From contig NZ_JAILWM010000001.1 in NCBI RefSeq assembly GCF_025698945.1, positions 310,001 to 374,000 of the forward strand: a stretch of 64,000 nucleotides of DNA. The letters run 5' to 3'. Below are positions 53,992 to 63,000 of this stretch, piece by piece (within the stretch, counting starts at the first letter, position 1; every line of letters starts with the position of its first letter). The position numbers were made by a program, and so were the translations under genes. This DNA is from Nitrosopumilus sp. (GTDB lineage: Archaea > Thermoproteota > Nitrososphaeria > Nitrososphaerales > Nitrosopumilaceae). A model generated the notes under the pieces. It worked only from the letters and a program-made list of their open reading frames with translations. It ran no database searches and was not told the DNA's origin.

Positions 53992-54702
53992 TTGAAAAAA
54001 CCAAAACCCGGATACAAGTTTGTAGAAGGTCTTTTCGGAAAAAAAGAGGAAATTCCTGAAGATTGGGATTGGCAAAGAATTGGAGAAAATTCAATTCTTA
54101 AAGGTAGAATAGGATGGCAGGGGTTAACAACAGCTGAATATCGTGATGAAGGAGAGTTTTATCTTGTTACTGGAACTGATTTTAAAAATGGAAGAATAGA
54201 TTGGGAAAATTGCGTATATATTGATAAGGAAAGATATGATCAAGACACAAATATTCAATTGAAAAAAGGAGACGTCTTAGTCACTAAAGATGGAACAATA
54301 GGGAAGATTGCATTCATAGATAAGATTCCTATCCCATCAACGTTAAACACAGGAGTATTTGTCATTCGTCCATTAAATAAAAAATACCATTCATTATTTT
54401 TATTTTACATTCTTTATTCAAACTATTTTACAATATTTTTGAATAGATTAAAAGGAGGATCCACAATTAACCATCTTTATCAAAAAGATTTTGTAAATTT
54501 TCATTTTCCAATACCTCCCATTAAAGAACAAGAAAAAATTACAAATATTTTATCAAATATTGATTCATTAATAGATATTCAGAAAAAAATCATAGGAGTT
54601 AATTTAAAATTCCCAAACTTACAAAATGAAAAAAGTTTAGAAATGATAAAAGTGGGATTAATGCAAAAACTCCTAACGGGCCAAATTAGAGTCAAAGTTT
54701 AG
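53992..54702 (+). CDS. hsdS: Half-length HsdS (one target domain)
   Basis: 236 residues, TTG start one base after hsdM. It has the same opening block as the large HsdS (PKPGYKFVEGLFGKKEEIPED), one recognition domain (LKGRIGWQGLTTAEYRDEGE...), one helix repeat (PIKEQEKITNILSNIDSLI) and the same end, LMQKLLTGQIRVKV. Half HsdS proteins can dimerise to make a functional subunit with a palindromic target. Alternatively it is a cassette for recombination with the inverted copy at 51100. Confidence 0.9.
   Translation: MKKPKPGYKFVEGLFGKKEEIPEDWDWQRIGENSILKGRIGWQGLTTAEYRDEGEFYLVTGTDFKNGRIDWENCVYIDKERYDQDTNIQLKKGDVLVTKDGTIGKIAFIDKIPIPSTLNTGVFVIRPLNKKYHSLFLFYILYSNYFTIFLNRLKGGSTINHLYQKDFVNFHFPIPPIKEQEKITNILSNIDSLIDIQKKIIGVNLKFPNLQNEKSLEMIKVGLMQKLLTGQIRVKV
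54661..54696 (+). repeat. Inverted-repeat partner at the end of hsdS copy 2
   Basis: ATGCAAAAACTCCTAACGGG and the next 16 bases form a 30/36 match, in inverted orientation, to 51106-51141. The pair spans 3.5 kb containing hsdM. Confidence 0.6.
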
Positions 54703-54745
54703 TTATTTCATTGAGAATTTTTTATTTGTAAACACGCAATAAAGA

Positions 54746-55357
54746 TCACTTGGCACATTTATCATGATACCAATATTTTGAAAGATATTTTCTTGCATCT
54801 ACTAACGGTTTTCCGTCCATCTTGATTGCTTTTCCACATTTAGAGCAATCAAAGAAATATTTCTCTGAAGCAATGGAATGATTGACGGTTTCTTCAACAG
54901 AATCTAACATGTTTTTTAGATTGTTGACAGGAGCCCATTGAAGACGGATGAGAATATCTTTTAGTCTGTAAAAAAAGGATTTTGGAACTAATTCCATATT
55001 GTTTAGTTCAGCATACTCTTTTAGGCATTGCTTGACAAAATCTGGACTGAATTCGTTTTTAATGATAATTTGTATTGCAGAGAAACCTTTGTAGAATAGA
55101 CGAAAAACTGCAGCTTTGTCAGAATCAGTTCTTTTTTCCTCATTTTTAGGCTCAAATTCAGCCTTTATTTGGTTGATTTGTGATATATTGAATGTCTTGG
55201 CAGTACCATCAATGTCAAACTTTGTTTTAACAATGTCTCTATAGTTTATTCCGTTTTGTATATCTGAGTAGATTTTTTCTTTTGCTTCTTGTAATGTTTT
55301 GACAGCAAAAATAGAATCAACATCTTTTTTCTTTTTTGAGACAGTCTTGGTACTCAT
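54746..55357 (-). CDS. Hypothetical protein with C-terminal zinc finger (203 aa)
   Basis: 203 residues. The Lys-rich start (STKTVSKKKKDVDSIFAVK) is followed by a helical body with INYRDIVKTKFDIDGTAKTF and KAAVFRLFYKGFSAIQIIIK, which may be helix-turn-helix-like. The end carries DCSKCGKAIKMD and WYHDKCAK, ligands CxxC...HxxC. Possibly a DNA-binding regulator of the island. No family recognised. Confidence 0.62.
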   Translation of the reverse strand: MSTKTVSKKKKDVDSIFAVKTLQEAKEKIYSDIQNGINYRDIVKTKFDIDGTAKTFNISQINQIKAEFEPKNEEKRTDSDKAAVFRLFYKGFSAIQIIIKNEFSPDFVKQCLKEYAELNNMELVPKSFFYRLKDILIRLQWAPVNNLKNMLDSVEETVNHSIASEKYFFDCSKCGKAIKMDGKPLVDARKYLSKYWYHDKCAK

Positions 55358-55522
55358 GATAAGGCAAACTTATCATATTGAAGTACTTAAGCTTTTGAAG
55401 TTTTTCTTGTTTTTCTTAACTAGTTCTTGAATATTCTTAAACCATCTTAAATCATCTTATTATTTCTTAAATTATGTTAATTGTGTAACACACAGACAAA
55501 CAAAACCACGCCTGTATACAAA
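55358..55522. other. AT-rich gap between leftward genes
   Basis: Includes repeated CTTAAA/TCTTAA words (55375-55470, for example TTCTTAAACCATCTTAAATC) on an AT-rich background. No gene or strong stem is seen. It probably holds the promoter of the 54746 gene and the end of the HNH operon. Confidence 0.35.
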
Positions 55523-56005
55523 TTACACCGAGTCAAGTTCTGGTTTCCAAGTTATACAAACAGTACTTACAATCTTGAGTCTCATATAAATTCCAGCAGA
55601 AGAACATACTTTGTCCAGATATCTCTTAATAGTTACTGGAGAAAGGTCAAGTATTTCAGCACATGAATTAATGATATCATTTTCAGGTATTTTGTTATCT
55701 TTGGATGAATTAATCTCTTGGGCCAATAATCGTTTAAATTGTGGTTCTTTAGTGCGATTAATTTGTAATTCAGAAAATTCATGGCTCTCACTTTCACACA
55801 CACTGTCGACTGGTCTTGGATTTTTTAGATAATTACATCTTCGGCATAATAATTGCAAGTTTTCTGAATGGTTGTGATTATTGTTATTGTCATTATGATC
55901 AATTACTAATTGCCTTTCAACACCTGAAACACCACATCTCTTACAAAATTCACCGTCACGTTTTACAAGTAAGAAATATACTCGTTTTCTAGTTCTACCA
56001 TTCAT
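55523..56005 (-). CDS. HNH endonuclease-like protein, last gene of a three-gene operon
   Basis: 160 residues from ATG 56005, six bases after the previous stop (a longer frame to 56041 overlaps that gene). The HNH core is FCKRCGVSGVERQLVIDHND, NHSENLQLLCRRCNYLKNPR. A C-terminal helical part (DIINSCAEILDLSPVTIKRY) resembles a helix-turn-helix. It could be a nicking or homing-type nuclease or a regulator. Linked by operon structure to two small genes upstream. Confidence 0.75.
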   Translation of the reverse strand: MNGRTRKRVYFLLVKRDGEFCKRCGVSGVERQLVIDHNDNNNNHNHSENLQLLCRRCNYLKNPRPVDSVCESESHEFSELQINRTKEPQFKRLLAQEINSSKDNKIPENDIINSCAEILDLSPVTIKRYLDKVCSSAGIYMRLKIVSTVCITWKPELDSV

Positions 56006-56010
56006 CCTAC

Positions 56011-56172
56011 TCACACACAACACCTCCAGACCTTGTGCCACTCAGTTGAATTGAGTTGCTCTGATGTCAAATGATTCTCTAACTCAGAAAGATGTGTAAA
56101 GCAGAGCCACAATTCCTCATTAAAGAAAAAATATTGCTTTTTATGATCTTCGTCTTTGTAAACATATTTCAT
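56011..56172 (-). CDS. Small hypothetical protein (53 aa), HNH operon
   Basis: 53 residues: MKYVYKDEDHKKQYFFFNEELW..., ending HKVWRCCV. Its ATG overlaps the stop of the upstream zinc gene by 4 bases (ATGA), and the HNH start follows 5 bases after its stop. No family recognised. Confidence 0.55.
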   Translation of the reverse strand: MKYVYKDEDHKKQYFFFNEELWLCFTHLSELENHLTSEQLNSTEWHKVWRCCV

Positions 56173-56354
56173 TTAAAACACCTCTCTCTAGGCTTTGACC
56201 TAAGACATACACCGCAGCACATACATCGATTTTGATTAGTTACAAAATAACAGGCACAAAATCTACAGAATTTTCGGCCTCCAGCATATTTTTTCTCACC
56301 ATATGGCGGAATAACCATGTATTTGATGCATTGATTCTTACAAATTGCAACCAT
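56169..56354 (-). CDS. Cysteine-rich zinc protein (61 aa), HNH operon
   Basis: 61 residues with nine cysteines: ICKNQC, FCRFCACYF, CMCCGVCLRSKPRERC. Enough ligands for two zinc ions. First gene of the leftward operon that ends in the HNH nuclease. Function unknown. Confidence 0.6.
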   Translation of the reverse strand: MVAICKNQCIKYMVIPPYGEKKYAGGRKFCRFCACYFVTNQNRCMCCGVCLRSKPRERCFK

Positions 56355-56413
56355 TTTTCTTCAATTTTATTGATATTGATTCATAATATCTAGGATCTCA
56401 AAACCATACTAGT

Positions 56414-57007
56414 ATGAATAAACCAGTCCGTTTTCCAAGACATAGTGAAAAAGAAAGGACAGTATACAAAATAATTGATGAAAATGAAAGAATAAGATAT
56501 AATGAATTACGACGCAAAGTTGTTGAAGATGGCCATATGGCCAAAAACTCATTTGAAAGATCCTTAAACAATTTGTTGCAACTAGAATTAGTAAAAAGAA
56601 TTGAGATAAAAAAACAAAATGTATGCTATGTGACTTCAGAAGAATTCAACAATGAACAAATTGTTAAATGGATAACCAAACTTGTTGTAATGCACATCAG
56701 AGTACAGTTTAAAAAAATTAAAAAAAATTATACAAAAATGAATTATATGCAAAAAGCACAAGCAATATCACATTTAATGTCAGCAATGAATCCATTAGAA
56801 TTTATTTTTTCACCAATAATGAATAAATTGAAATTCCTAAAACCAGATAAATCATTAGAAGAAGTTCAAAAAATAAAAAAAGAGATGATTGAAATCATAA
56901 TTGATGACTCTGACTCAAAAAAACTACTCAAGACATTGTCTGAAATTGTAAATAACAATTCTATTCAAGACATAAACGAAATTAAAAAAATTCTAAAAGA
57001 AATTTAG
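56414..57007 (+). CDS. Winged-helix protein (197 aa)
   Basis: 197 residues. The N-terminal 80 residues form a winged helix (ERTVYKIIDENERIRYNELR, AKNSFERSLNNLLQLELVKR, KKQNVCYVTSEEF). The rest is helical and Lys-rich. The protein is possibly a regulator of the adjacent divergent HNH operon, from which it is separated by 59 bases. Confidence 0.68.
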   Translation: MNKPVRFPRHSEKERTVYKIIDENERIRYNELRRKVVEDGHMAKNSFERSLNNLLQLELVKRIEIKKQNVCYVTSEEFNNEQIVKWITKLVVMHIRVQFKKIKKNYTKMNYMQKAQAISHLMSAMNPLEFIFSPIMNKLKFLKPDKSLEEVQKIKKEMIEIIIDDSDSKKLLKTLSEIVNNNSIQDINEIKKILKEI

Positions 57008-57209
57008 TCACATATACAAAAAAACAAGATCAAACATTTGGAACCGTGTTATTGTTTTTCCATTCATGAAATGCTTTTAATTCTAGCAATTCTTTTGGTT
57101 CTCCAAATCTTGAATAAAATGGTGAATAATTTTTCAAACTCTTGATTGTCTTTACAAATTACTAATCTATTAACAAAATATCGTAAAATAATAAAATAAA
57201 TTCTCGCAA

Positions 57210-57368
57210 TTACACATCTTTGCTTAGTGTCTTTAGTGCAAAATTGCCACATTTTGGACATCGATGTTTTTTCAACAATTCACCATGAGTCTGCATTGAC
57301 TTTTTAGAATACATGATGTTGTGTCCACAATCCACACATATGCCAGGTATGTTGCCCTTTGGAATCAT
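57210..57368 (-). CDS. Zinc-ribbon miniprotein (52 aa)
   Basis: 52 residues: GICVDCGHNIMYSKKSM, KKHRCPKCGNFALKTLSKD, a CxxCxH...CxxC ribbon. Follows the typical small archaeal zinc-ribbon pattern. ATG to TAA. The stretch 57008-57209 between it and the winged-helix gene holds nothing else convincing. Confidence 0.65.
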   Translation of the reverse strand: MIPKGNIPGICVDCGHNIMYSKKSMQTHGELLKKHRCPKCGNFALKTLSKDV

Positions 57369-57454
57369 ATCTTACAAAATCTTAAATGACCTTAAGAATA
57401 TTGATATTGTCAAAAGTATCTAGTCTTTACAAATCCAAAAATAAAATAATTCTA

Positions 57455-58165
57455 TCATACCAAAATGTCCTTTTCAGGATCTAACTTGTACTGATTTGGA
57501 ATGTCATGAATCTTAAGTGATTCTAAATATTGCAGCTGCTCTGAAATCTCTTCTGAATCACCAAATGAAATCAAAATTCTATCATTATGCTTTATCTCAT
57601 ATGAGGAAATCTCTGAATAATATTTTCCATTAATCAAAAATGTCATAGACTTTTCTGAATCAGCACAAAGCAACTCGCTAGCAAGATAACTCAAACCAAT
57701 ACACTCTGAAGTAAGATCCAATCCAATTGATGAGAACAGCATATCTAATGGAACACCAGTTGCATGCTTGTGAATCAGATATGGATTGTGATTCTCAAAG
57801 TGAATGTACTTGCTTTGCAGCTGAAAATCAGGCAGACCAAAGTTTAGCTGCACCCCGTCTACAAAGACTGCTATTGCTGCATGTGCATGATCACTGCCAA
57901 ACTCTCCAACCCCGTACTGGCTGACCATCTTTTGTTCAGCAGTTAATGGCAAGGTATTATCTAAAATCTCTGAATCAATCTGATTTTGGTTCATAAAATA
58001 GTATGAAAAGAATCCTGCCGAAACCAGTACAAATGCCACCGCAGCTATTCCTAGGGTTTTGCTTTTTGATTTGACTGGCACATCATAGTATCCAAAATTA
58101 CTCTCCTCTGCTCTTCCAGGCAAATTGCTATCCGAATTATCAGAAGGTAGGGTCTTCTCAGACAA
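57455..58165 (-). CDS. Single-pass membrane protein with His-rich external domain
   Basis: 236 residues. A cytoplasmic tail of about 35 residues, one helix at about 38-58 (LGIAAVAFVLVSAGFFSYYF), then an external domain with SDHAHAAIAVFVDGVQLNFG, YIHFENHNPYLIHKHATGVP and a CIGL/LLCAD cysteine pair. The clustered His residues could bind copper or zinc, which is inference. Function unknown. Confidence 0.7.
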   Translation of the reverse strand: MSEKTLPSDNSDSNLPGRAEESNFGYYDVPVKSKSKTLGIAAVAFVLVSAGFFSYYFMNQNQIDSEILDNTLPLTAEQKMVSQYGVGEFGSDHAHAAIAVFVDGVQLNFGLPDFQLQSKYIHFENHNPYLIHKHATGVPLDMLFSSIGLDLTSECIGLSYLASELLCADSEKSMTFLINGKYYSEISSYEIKHNDRILISFGDSEEISEQLQYLESLKIHDIPNQYKLDPEKDILV

Positions 58166-58221
58166 TAATACACATAGTCATTGCATCGTATAAATTTCCA
58201 GTGTCAAGACCTAATCTGGCT

Positions 58222-58317
58222 TTACAAATTCTCATCAGTTCTGCAATCCTCGCAGGGACAATGCCAATGACACTGAAGATTCTGGCGTCGTTTTAACTCC
58301 TTTTTCTTTTGTGCCAT
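58222..58317 (-). CDS. Cysteine-rich miniprotein (31 aa)
   Basis: 31 residues: basic start MAQKKKELKRRQNLQ then CHWHCPCEDCRTDENL. The CxxxCxCxxC cluster and a basic half resemble the cysteine-rich miniproteins at 23324 and 31488. Short, so uncertain. Confidence 0.42.
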   Translation of the reverse strand: MAQKKKELKRRQNLQCHWHCPCEDCRTDENL

Positions 58318-58382
58318 GAATGGAATCTAAAATATGCCAACTTAAGGATATTGGAATATAAAAAAAGGAAAAAATAGAATAT

Positions 58383-58571
58383 CTAAAATTCTATTACAGA
58401 ACCTGCCGAAATAGTGAATCTCTGGCTTTGTGGTTCTCCATGGACGTCATACCATGATACGTTCAGATTTACCTTGTTTCGTAGTGCTGACTCTACTGTA
58501 ATGCTGCTTGCGTGTCGCAGTCTATCTTGAATTGGTTTTTCTTGTATTGTCTCTTCTATTGATTTTGTCAT
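58383..58571 (-). CDS. Small hypothetical protein (62 aa)
   Basis: 62 residues: TKSIEETIQEKPIQDRLRHA (helical), then VNLNVSWYDVHGEPQSQRFT and ISAGSVIEF (strands). No cysteine or hydrophobic segment. Family not recognised. Confidence 0.55.
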   Translation of the reverse strand: MTKSIEETIQEKPIQDRLRHASSITVESALRNKVNLNVSWYDVHGEPQSQRFTISAGSVIEF

Positions 58572-58718
58572 GTGTTATGATTAGAAGTGGAGATTTAGCC
58601 CCAGGAGTGAATATTAATTTTTGATCGCCAGATCAATTTTGACAAAACCTGAATGGCACAAATACAATTGAATCAAATTTGATCTAATGTTAACTCTAAA
58701 CTTTTCATATGTTCATTA

Positions 58719-61394
58719 ATGGTATTTCCACTCCAAAACACATTCATGAAATTTTGCTCAACTTGTGACACTAAACTAACTCAGAACTTTGAAGATCTTG
58801 GAGGTCCTGGAATTTGTCCCAAATGCAATCCAGAGATGGTTACTCCAAAAAGACCAACGTATGGCATGAACTATACTGGAAGAACAAAACCTTGCTCCAA
58901 AGGATGCGGAGCTGAAATCTACTGGGATGACCAGTTCAAATCAGACAGTGGAAAGTTTATCCCAATTGATTCGCGGACTGATGAGCCACACCAGTGCAAT
59001 GGTCCGGAAGAGTCTGGCACATACTATCCAGACGAGATAAAGAAATTTGCAAAGAAAAAAGAGACTGTACAAAACAAGATTCCAATCCCTGAAGAAATAC
59101 TATTTGATATCTCTAAAATTCCAAAATCGCTAGCTGAAGATGATTATATCCTTCGTGAAATAATTCAGGGGCACAAGGAGGAATCCCTGGCAATAGTCCA
59201 CTATGAGAATATGGTCTCTGACGAGCCTGAAAAGATTCCAACTGAGACCCTAAGTGACGTGTTATCTGAGGATATCCTAAAGGGAATCAAAAAGTACGGC
59301 TTTACTGGACTTCTTTCATTTCAAGATGAATCAATTCGCTCAATCCTTGCTGGAAATAATTCTATAATTTCAGCTCCTACTGGTTCTGGAAAGACTGAAG
59401 CATTTAGTATCCCGATTTTGCAAAAAATATCCCAGGAAACAAAACCTGGTGTCTTTGCATTGCTTGTCTATCCACTTAATGCACTAATTGATGATCAGGT
59501 ATCTAAAATCTCAAAACTCATTGATGCATGTGGACTGCAAAACAAAGTTGGTGTCTTTTCAATTCATGGGGGACAAAGCTCAGAATACAAAGATTTGATA
59601 GTTGAGGATGCTGCAAAAAAATCCCTAATCATTGCAACAAACTTTGATTTTATCAACTATCACTTGATTCTACAAGACAAGAAATGGAATGAGTTATTCA
59701 AAAATGCAAAAATAATTGTAATGGATGAGGCGCACTCTTACACCAGCTTTCATGGCTCTAATGTGTATCATGTGCTAAATAGAATGAAGCGATACATGGG
59801 AGATGTTCAGTTTGTTGGCTCTTCAGCTACACTTGACAACTCTAGAGAGTTTTTCTCAAACATGTTTGATTTGCCCCAAGAGTCATTTTCATACATCAAA
59901 AGTGATACGGGAAGAAAAAAGAACATGCACATGTTATTTGTAATGCCGCGAAAGTTTGGACAGAGAACTACAATGGAGATGTTAGCATCAATTTGTTACA
60001 AGAATAATTCAACACAACTAATCTTTAGCAACTCACACAATGATTCGGAATTTCTTGCATCAAATGTAGAGTCTGCAAATGAGGGAATACGAATTCAGAT
60101 TCACAGGGGAGGTCTTGACCAAAACAATAGAAAACTCTACGAATCTCAGATGAAGGCAAGTGAACTTGATGCACTATCTTGTACCCCTACACTTGAGCTG
60201 GGAATTGATATTGGGCATGTAGATGTGGTGATTTCAGCCTTCAAAAACGAGTATGACTCCTTTGTGCAGAGAATTGGTAGGGCTGGCCGTATGGGCCAGA
60301 AATCATATGCCCTCTGTGTCTTTGATCCTGATGATGCAGCATGCCACTATTTTGCACGCCACATTGACCAGTATCTCTCACAAGACCATGTAATTCCAAT
60401 TAACAAGAAAAATCCCATCATTTCAGAGAAGCACACTGAATCAATAGAGATTGAAGCAGAATCTTCCCAGACCTCTGAGAAATCTCAGTTCTTTGATTTT
60501 GCAAACAGTGTCAATCTTCGAGGAGCATCAGGTGAGATTGCAATTTATCTCAACTCTAAAAAAATTGGAACACGTAATGTGCCAGTTGGTTACTATCAAT
60601 TACATCAAAATGCAATCTATCACTTTAACAAGCAAAACTATGAGGTAATCTCTTTGAGAAAATCTCAAAACGGTGCAAGAGCATATCTGAGAAGATCCTA
60701 TGAGAATCAGAAAAGAACAATGCCAATAGTTAGAACTTCAATTCTGCAGACATCAGAGCGAAATGCAATACACAGAGAAATAGTTTCAGGTTCTAGGAAA
60801 CTATCAATACGTTATGGAATAATTGAGCTTAGCAGAACCATTACTGGCTATCTCAAAGGAAACTATAATGACTCAGCAGATACATTCCAGACATTTAATG
60901 GAAACAATGTTTCGTCTTGGAGGAACTTTAACTGGAAGTCAAAGCACTCTTCAGTTAGTATTGTAATTCCTTCAGAGTTTTTGGCAAAGTCATATTCAGA
61001 TTCAAAAAGCCAGATGTCCATAGACCCTAGAATTCACACCATTTCTCATGTGTTGATTAATGCTGCTAAAATTATCACAAAATCTGAATCAAGTGATATT
61101 GATGTATACTATGATAATGGCATTATCTATCTGTATGACAATTCTTCTGATGGTTTCAATGGTTGCAGCAAGATAATCTATGAGGAGTTTGAAAAGATTC
61201 TCAAGACCTGTCATTCCCTGCTATCTGATTGTGATTGTCCAACTGATCCTAAACAGAAAAAACTAGTCTCCCAAGGGGAAAGGTGGGGTGGATGCCCAAA
61301 ATGTACATTTACAAATAATTATTGTCAGACAAAAAACAAGGAACTATCAAAAAAAGATGCAATGGATTTTTTTACAATTTTTTTGAAAAATTAA
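58719..61394 (+). CDS. DEAD/DEAH helicase, Hrq1/MrfA-like, with zinc modules
   Basis: 891 residues. An N-terminal zinc part (FCSTCDTKL, GICPKCNPE, CSKGCGAEIYW) precedes the helicase: IISAPTGSGKTEAFSIPIL (Walker A), IVMDEAHSYTSF (DEAH), VGSSATLDN, CTPTLELGIDIG, and QRIGRAGRMGQKSYAL (VI). The C-terminal region ends with a cysteine cluster (DCDCPTDP, GGCPKCTFTNNYC) like the four-Cys site of MrfA/DUF1998 helicases. Those proteins repair crosslinked DNA. ATG 58719 or 58746 could start it. Confidence 0.88.
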   Translation: MVFPLQNTFMKFCSTCDTKLTQNFEDLGGPGICPKCNPEMVTPKRPTYGMNYTGRTKPCSKGCGAEIYWDDQFKSDSGKFIPIDSRTDEPHQCNGPEESGTYYPDEIKKFAKKKETVQNKIPIPEEILFDISKIPKSLAEDDYILREIIQGHKEESLAIVHYENMVSDEPEKIPTETLSDVLSEDILKGIKKYGFTGLLSFQDESIRSILAGNNSIISAPTGSGKTEAFSIPILQKISQETKPGVFALLVYPLNALIDDQVSKISKLIDACGLQNKVGVFSIHGGQSSEYKDLIVEDAAKKSLIIATNFDFINYHLILQDKKWNELFKNAKIIVMDEAHSYTSFHGSNVYHVLNRMKRYMGDVQFVGSSATLDNSREFFSNMFDLPQESFSYIKSDTGRKKNMHMLFVMPRKFGQRTTMEMLASICYKNNSTQLIFSNSHNDSEFLASNVESANEGIRIQIHRGGLDQNNRKLYESQMKASELDALSCTPTLELGIDIGHVDVVISAFKNEYDSFVQRIGRAGRMGQKSYALCVFDPDDAACHYFARHIDQYLSQDHVIPINKKNPIISEKHTESIEIEAESSQTSEKSQFFDFANSVNLRGASGEIAIYLNSKKIGTRNVPVGYYQLHQNAIYHFNKQNYEVISLRKSQNGARAYLRRSYENQKRTMPIVRTSILQTSERNAIHREIVSGSRKLSIRYGIIELSRTITGYLKGNYNDSADTFQTFNGNNVSSWRNFNWKSKHSSVSIVIPSEFLAKSYSDSKSQMSIDPRIHTISHVLINAAKIITKSESSDIDVYYDNGIIYLYDNSSDGFNGCSKIIYEEFEKILKTCHSLLSDCDCPTDPKQKKLVSQGERWGGCPKCTFTNNYCQTKNKELSKKDAMDFFTIFLKN

Positions 61395-61419
61395 TTCCCT
61401 AAGAAATTGATTCCATTTG

Positions 61420-62403
61420 TTATGGTATTGGGATGGAGATAATTCCTTTTTGAATTAAAAATTCTAGTCCCTGAACAAATGTCTCATTGCCAATATAGCC
61501 TTCTGCCCACCAACCTGCATTGTTTTTAATCCATGATGGAATTGATTGTAGTTCTGTTGTTTCTTTTTGAGTTTCAGGAATTACAATTATTTTATTTTCA
61601 ATCAAGTACTCTATTCCTTGAATGAATGTGGAATCATCAATTTGTCCATCTGCCCACCATGCAGCAGTGTTGCGAATCCAATTTGGAATCACTGGCATGC
61701 TTTCTGGATTTTCCAATTCTATAATTTCAGATTCAGTAATGGTGTTTTTAAAATAAAATCCGTTTGGATACATATCGATGACATTTTTTACATCTCCTGT
61801 AGTTATTTTGCCCTTGTAGCTAATCAATTCAAAAGTTGGATGCATCAGAGATGTATTGATATTCACATGACCCAAACCAAGTGCATGTCCGAACTCATGG
61901 CGAAATATGGAACCAAACTCTTCGGTGGTAGCAAGATCAATTGGGCTTCTGCAAATTCCATAATAGATGTACTCTGAATCTCGATTAATCTCACAAGAAT
62001 ATGGTGTAAAATAATACATGTTGATTATTCCCACAGAATCGATTCTCTGAAAAGTTCCTAGTGTTAGTTTACTGTCCTCACCAACAGGTTTGTCTTTGAA
62101 TTTTACGATAATGTTGCAATTGATATCGTCTTGATAGTCTACAATGTCAATATCCCATTTCCAGTTATCTGCTCTTGGGAGGGGAGATTGTTGTTTTAGC
62201 ATGTTTACCCATTCAGTAATTCCTGCCCTGATTTCTTTGATGTAGAGTTCTTTTTTTATCTGCGATAGACTCGAGTCTTCTGGAAATGGCTCCAGGCATA
62301 CCTGGGGCGCAGAAGCTGCATATGATGGAGTGAAGAAAACTGCAACACCGAGCAGTCCTGCAATAACTATTCCAAGAATCATTACAGATTTCATTATGAT
62401 CAA
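61420..62403 (-). CDS. Secreted matrixin-like metalloprotease with a repeated C-terminal module
   Basis: 327 residues. Signal peptide, then the catalytic zinc motif FRHEFGHALGLGHVNI (HExxHxxGxxH) followed by the Met-turn SLMHPTF. The end contains two copies of a 40-residue module: IPNWIRNTAAWWADGQIDDS...IEYLIENKIIVIP and IPSWIKNNAGWWAEGYIGNE...LEFLIQKGIISIP. Such Trp-rich modules recur in thaumarchaeal extracellular proteins. Start possibly ATG 62394. Confidence 0.88.
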   Translation of the reverse strand: MIIMKSVMILGIVIAGLLGVAVFFTPSYAASAPQVCLEPFPEDSSLSQIKKELYIKEIRAGITEWVNMLKQQSPLPRADNWKWDIDIVDYQDDINCNIIVKFKDKPVGEDSKLTLGTFQRIDSVGIINMYYFTPYSCEINRDSEYIYYGICRSPIDLATTEEFGSIFRHEFGHALGLGHVNINTSLMHPTFELISYKGKITTGDVKNVIDMYPNGFYFKNTITESEIIELENPESMPVIPNWIRNTAAWWADGQIDDSTFIQGIEYLIENKIIVIPETQKETTELQSIPSWIKNNAGWWAEGYIGNETFVQGLEFLIQKGIISIPIP

Positions 62404-62502
62404 AATGCTTGGTTCGTATAGTTATGTTTTGATCTATGGTATAGTTGATTGTTCATTAACTACTGGTGAATCTATATTATTAACGAAATATTATCAGTCA
62501 CA

Positions 62503-63000
62503 TTGGATGAGAGATTAGTCAGTATGCTTGCTCAAGCTTTTGAATACGCCGAAGATGGAAATTACGATAAAGCACTCAAGCTATATGATGATGTCTTAAA
62601 AGAAGATCCAAAAAATGTCTCAGCACTAATTGACAAGGGTGCAACACTGCAAAACATGGGACGAGTCAAACTTGCTATTCGCTCATATGACAAGGCCTTA
62701 TCAGTAAAACCAAATCATCTGGATGCATTGCTAAACAAGGGGGCAGCATTACACTCTAATCAAAAGTACCAAGAGGCAATTGATTGCTATGATGCTGCAT
62801 TGAAAATTGATAAAAAATGTGCAATGGCACTAGCTTACAAGGGATTATCCCTAGGTGAGATGGGGGAGTTGCAAAAAGCAATCACTCATTTCAAAAAGGC
62901 ATTATCCATTGACAAGCACTATGACTTGGCACATATCTCAAAAGAGATTGCTCAGGAATTATTGAAATCCATAAACCAGAAAAAATCTAAAATACAGTAA
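62503..63000 (+). CDS. TPR-repeat protein (165 aa)
   Basis: 165 residues, TTG start. Four TPR-type helix pairs: YAEDGNYDKALKLYDDVLKE, LQNMGRVKLAIRSYDKALSV, LHSNQKYQEAIDCYDAALKI, LGEMGELQKAITHFKKALSI. Protein-interaction scaffold; partner unknown. Its 3' end overlaps the convergent C2H2 gene by 14 bases. Confidence 0.88.
   Translation: MDERLVSMLAQAFEYAEDGNYDKALKLYDDVLKEDPKNVSALIDKGATLQNMGRVKLAIRSYDKALSVKPNHLDALLNKGAALHSNQKYQEAIDCYDAALKIDKKCAMALAYKGLSLGEMGELQKAITHFKKALSIDKHYDLAHISKEIAQELLKSINQKKSKIQ

Noticed and set aside
42284-58200. Attachment sites or a tRNA bounding the defence island
   Set aside because: The only tRNA is at 6654, far away, and I found no direct repeat or integrase at either edge, so the island borders are not defined.
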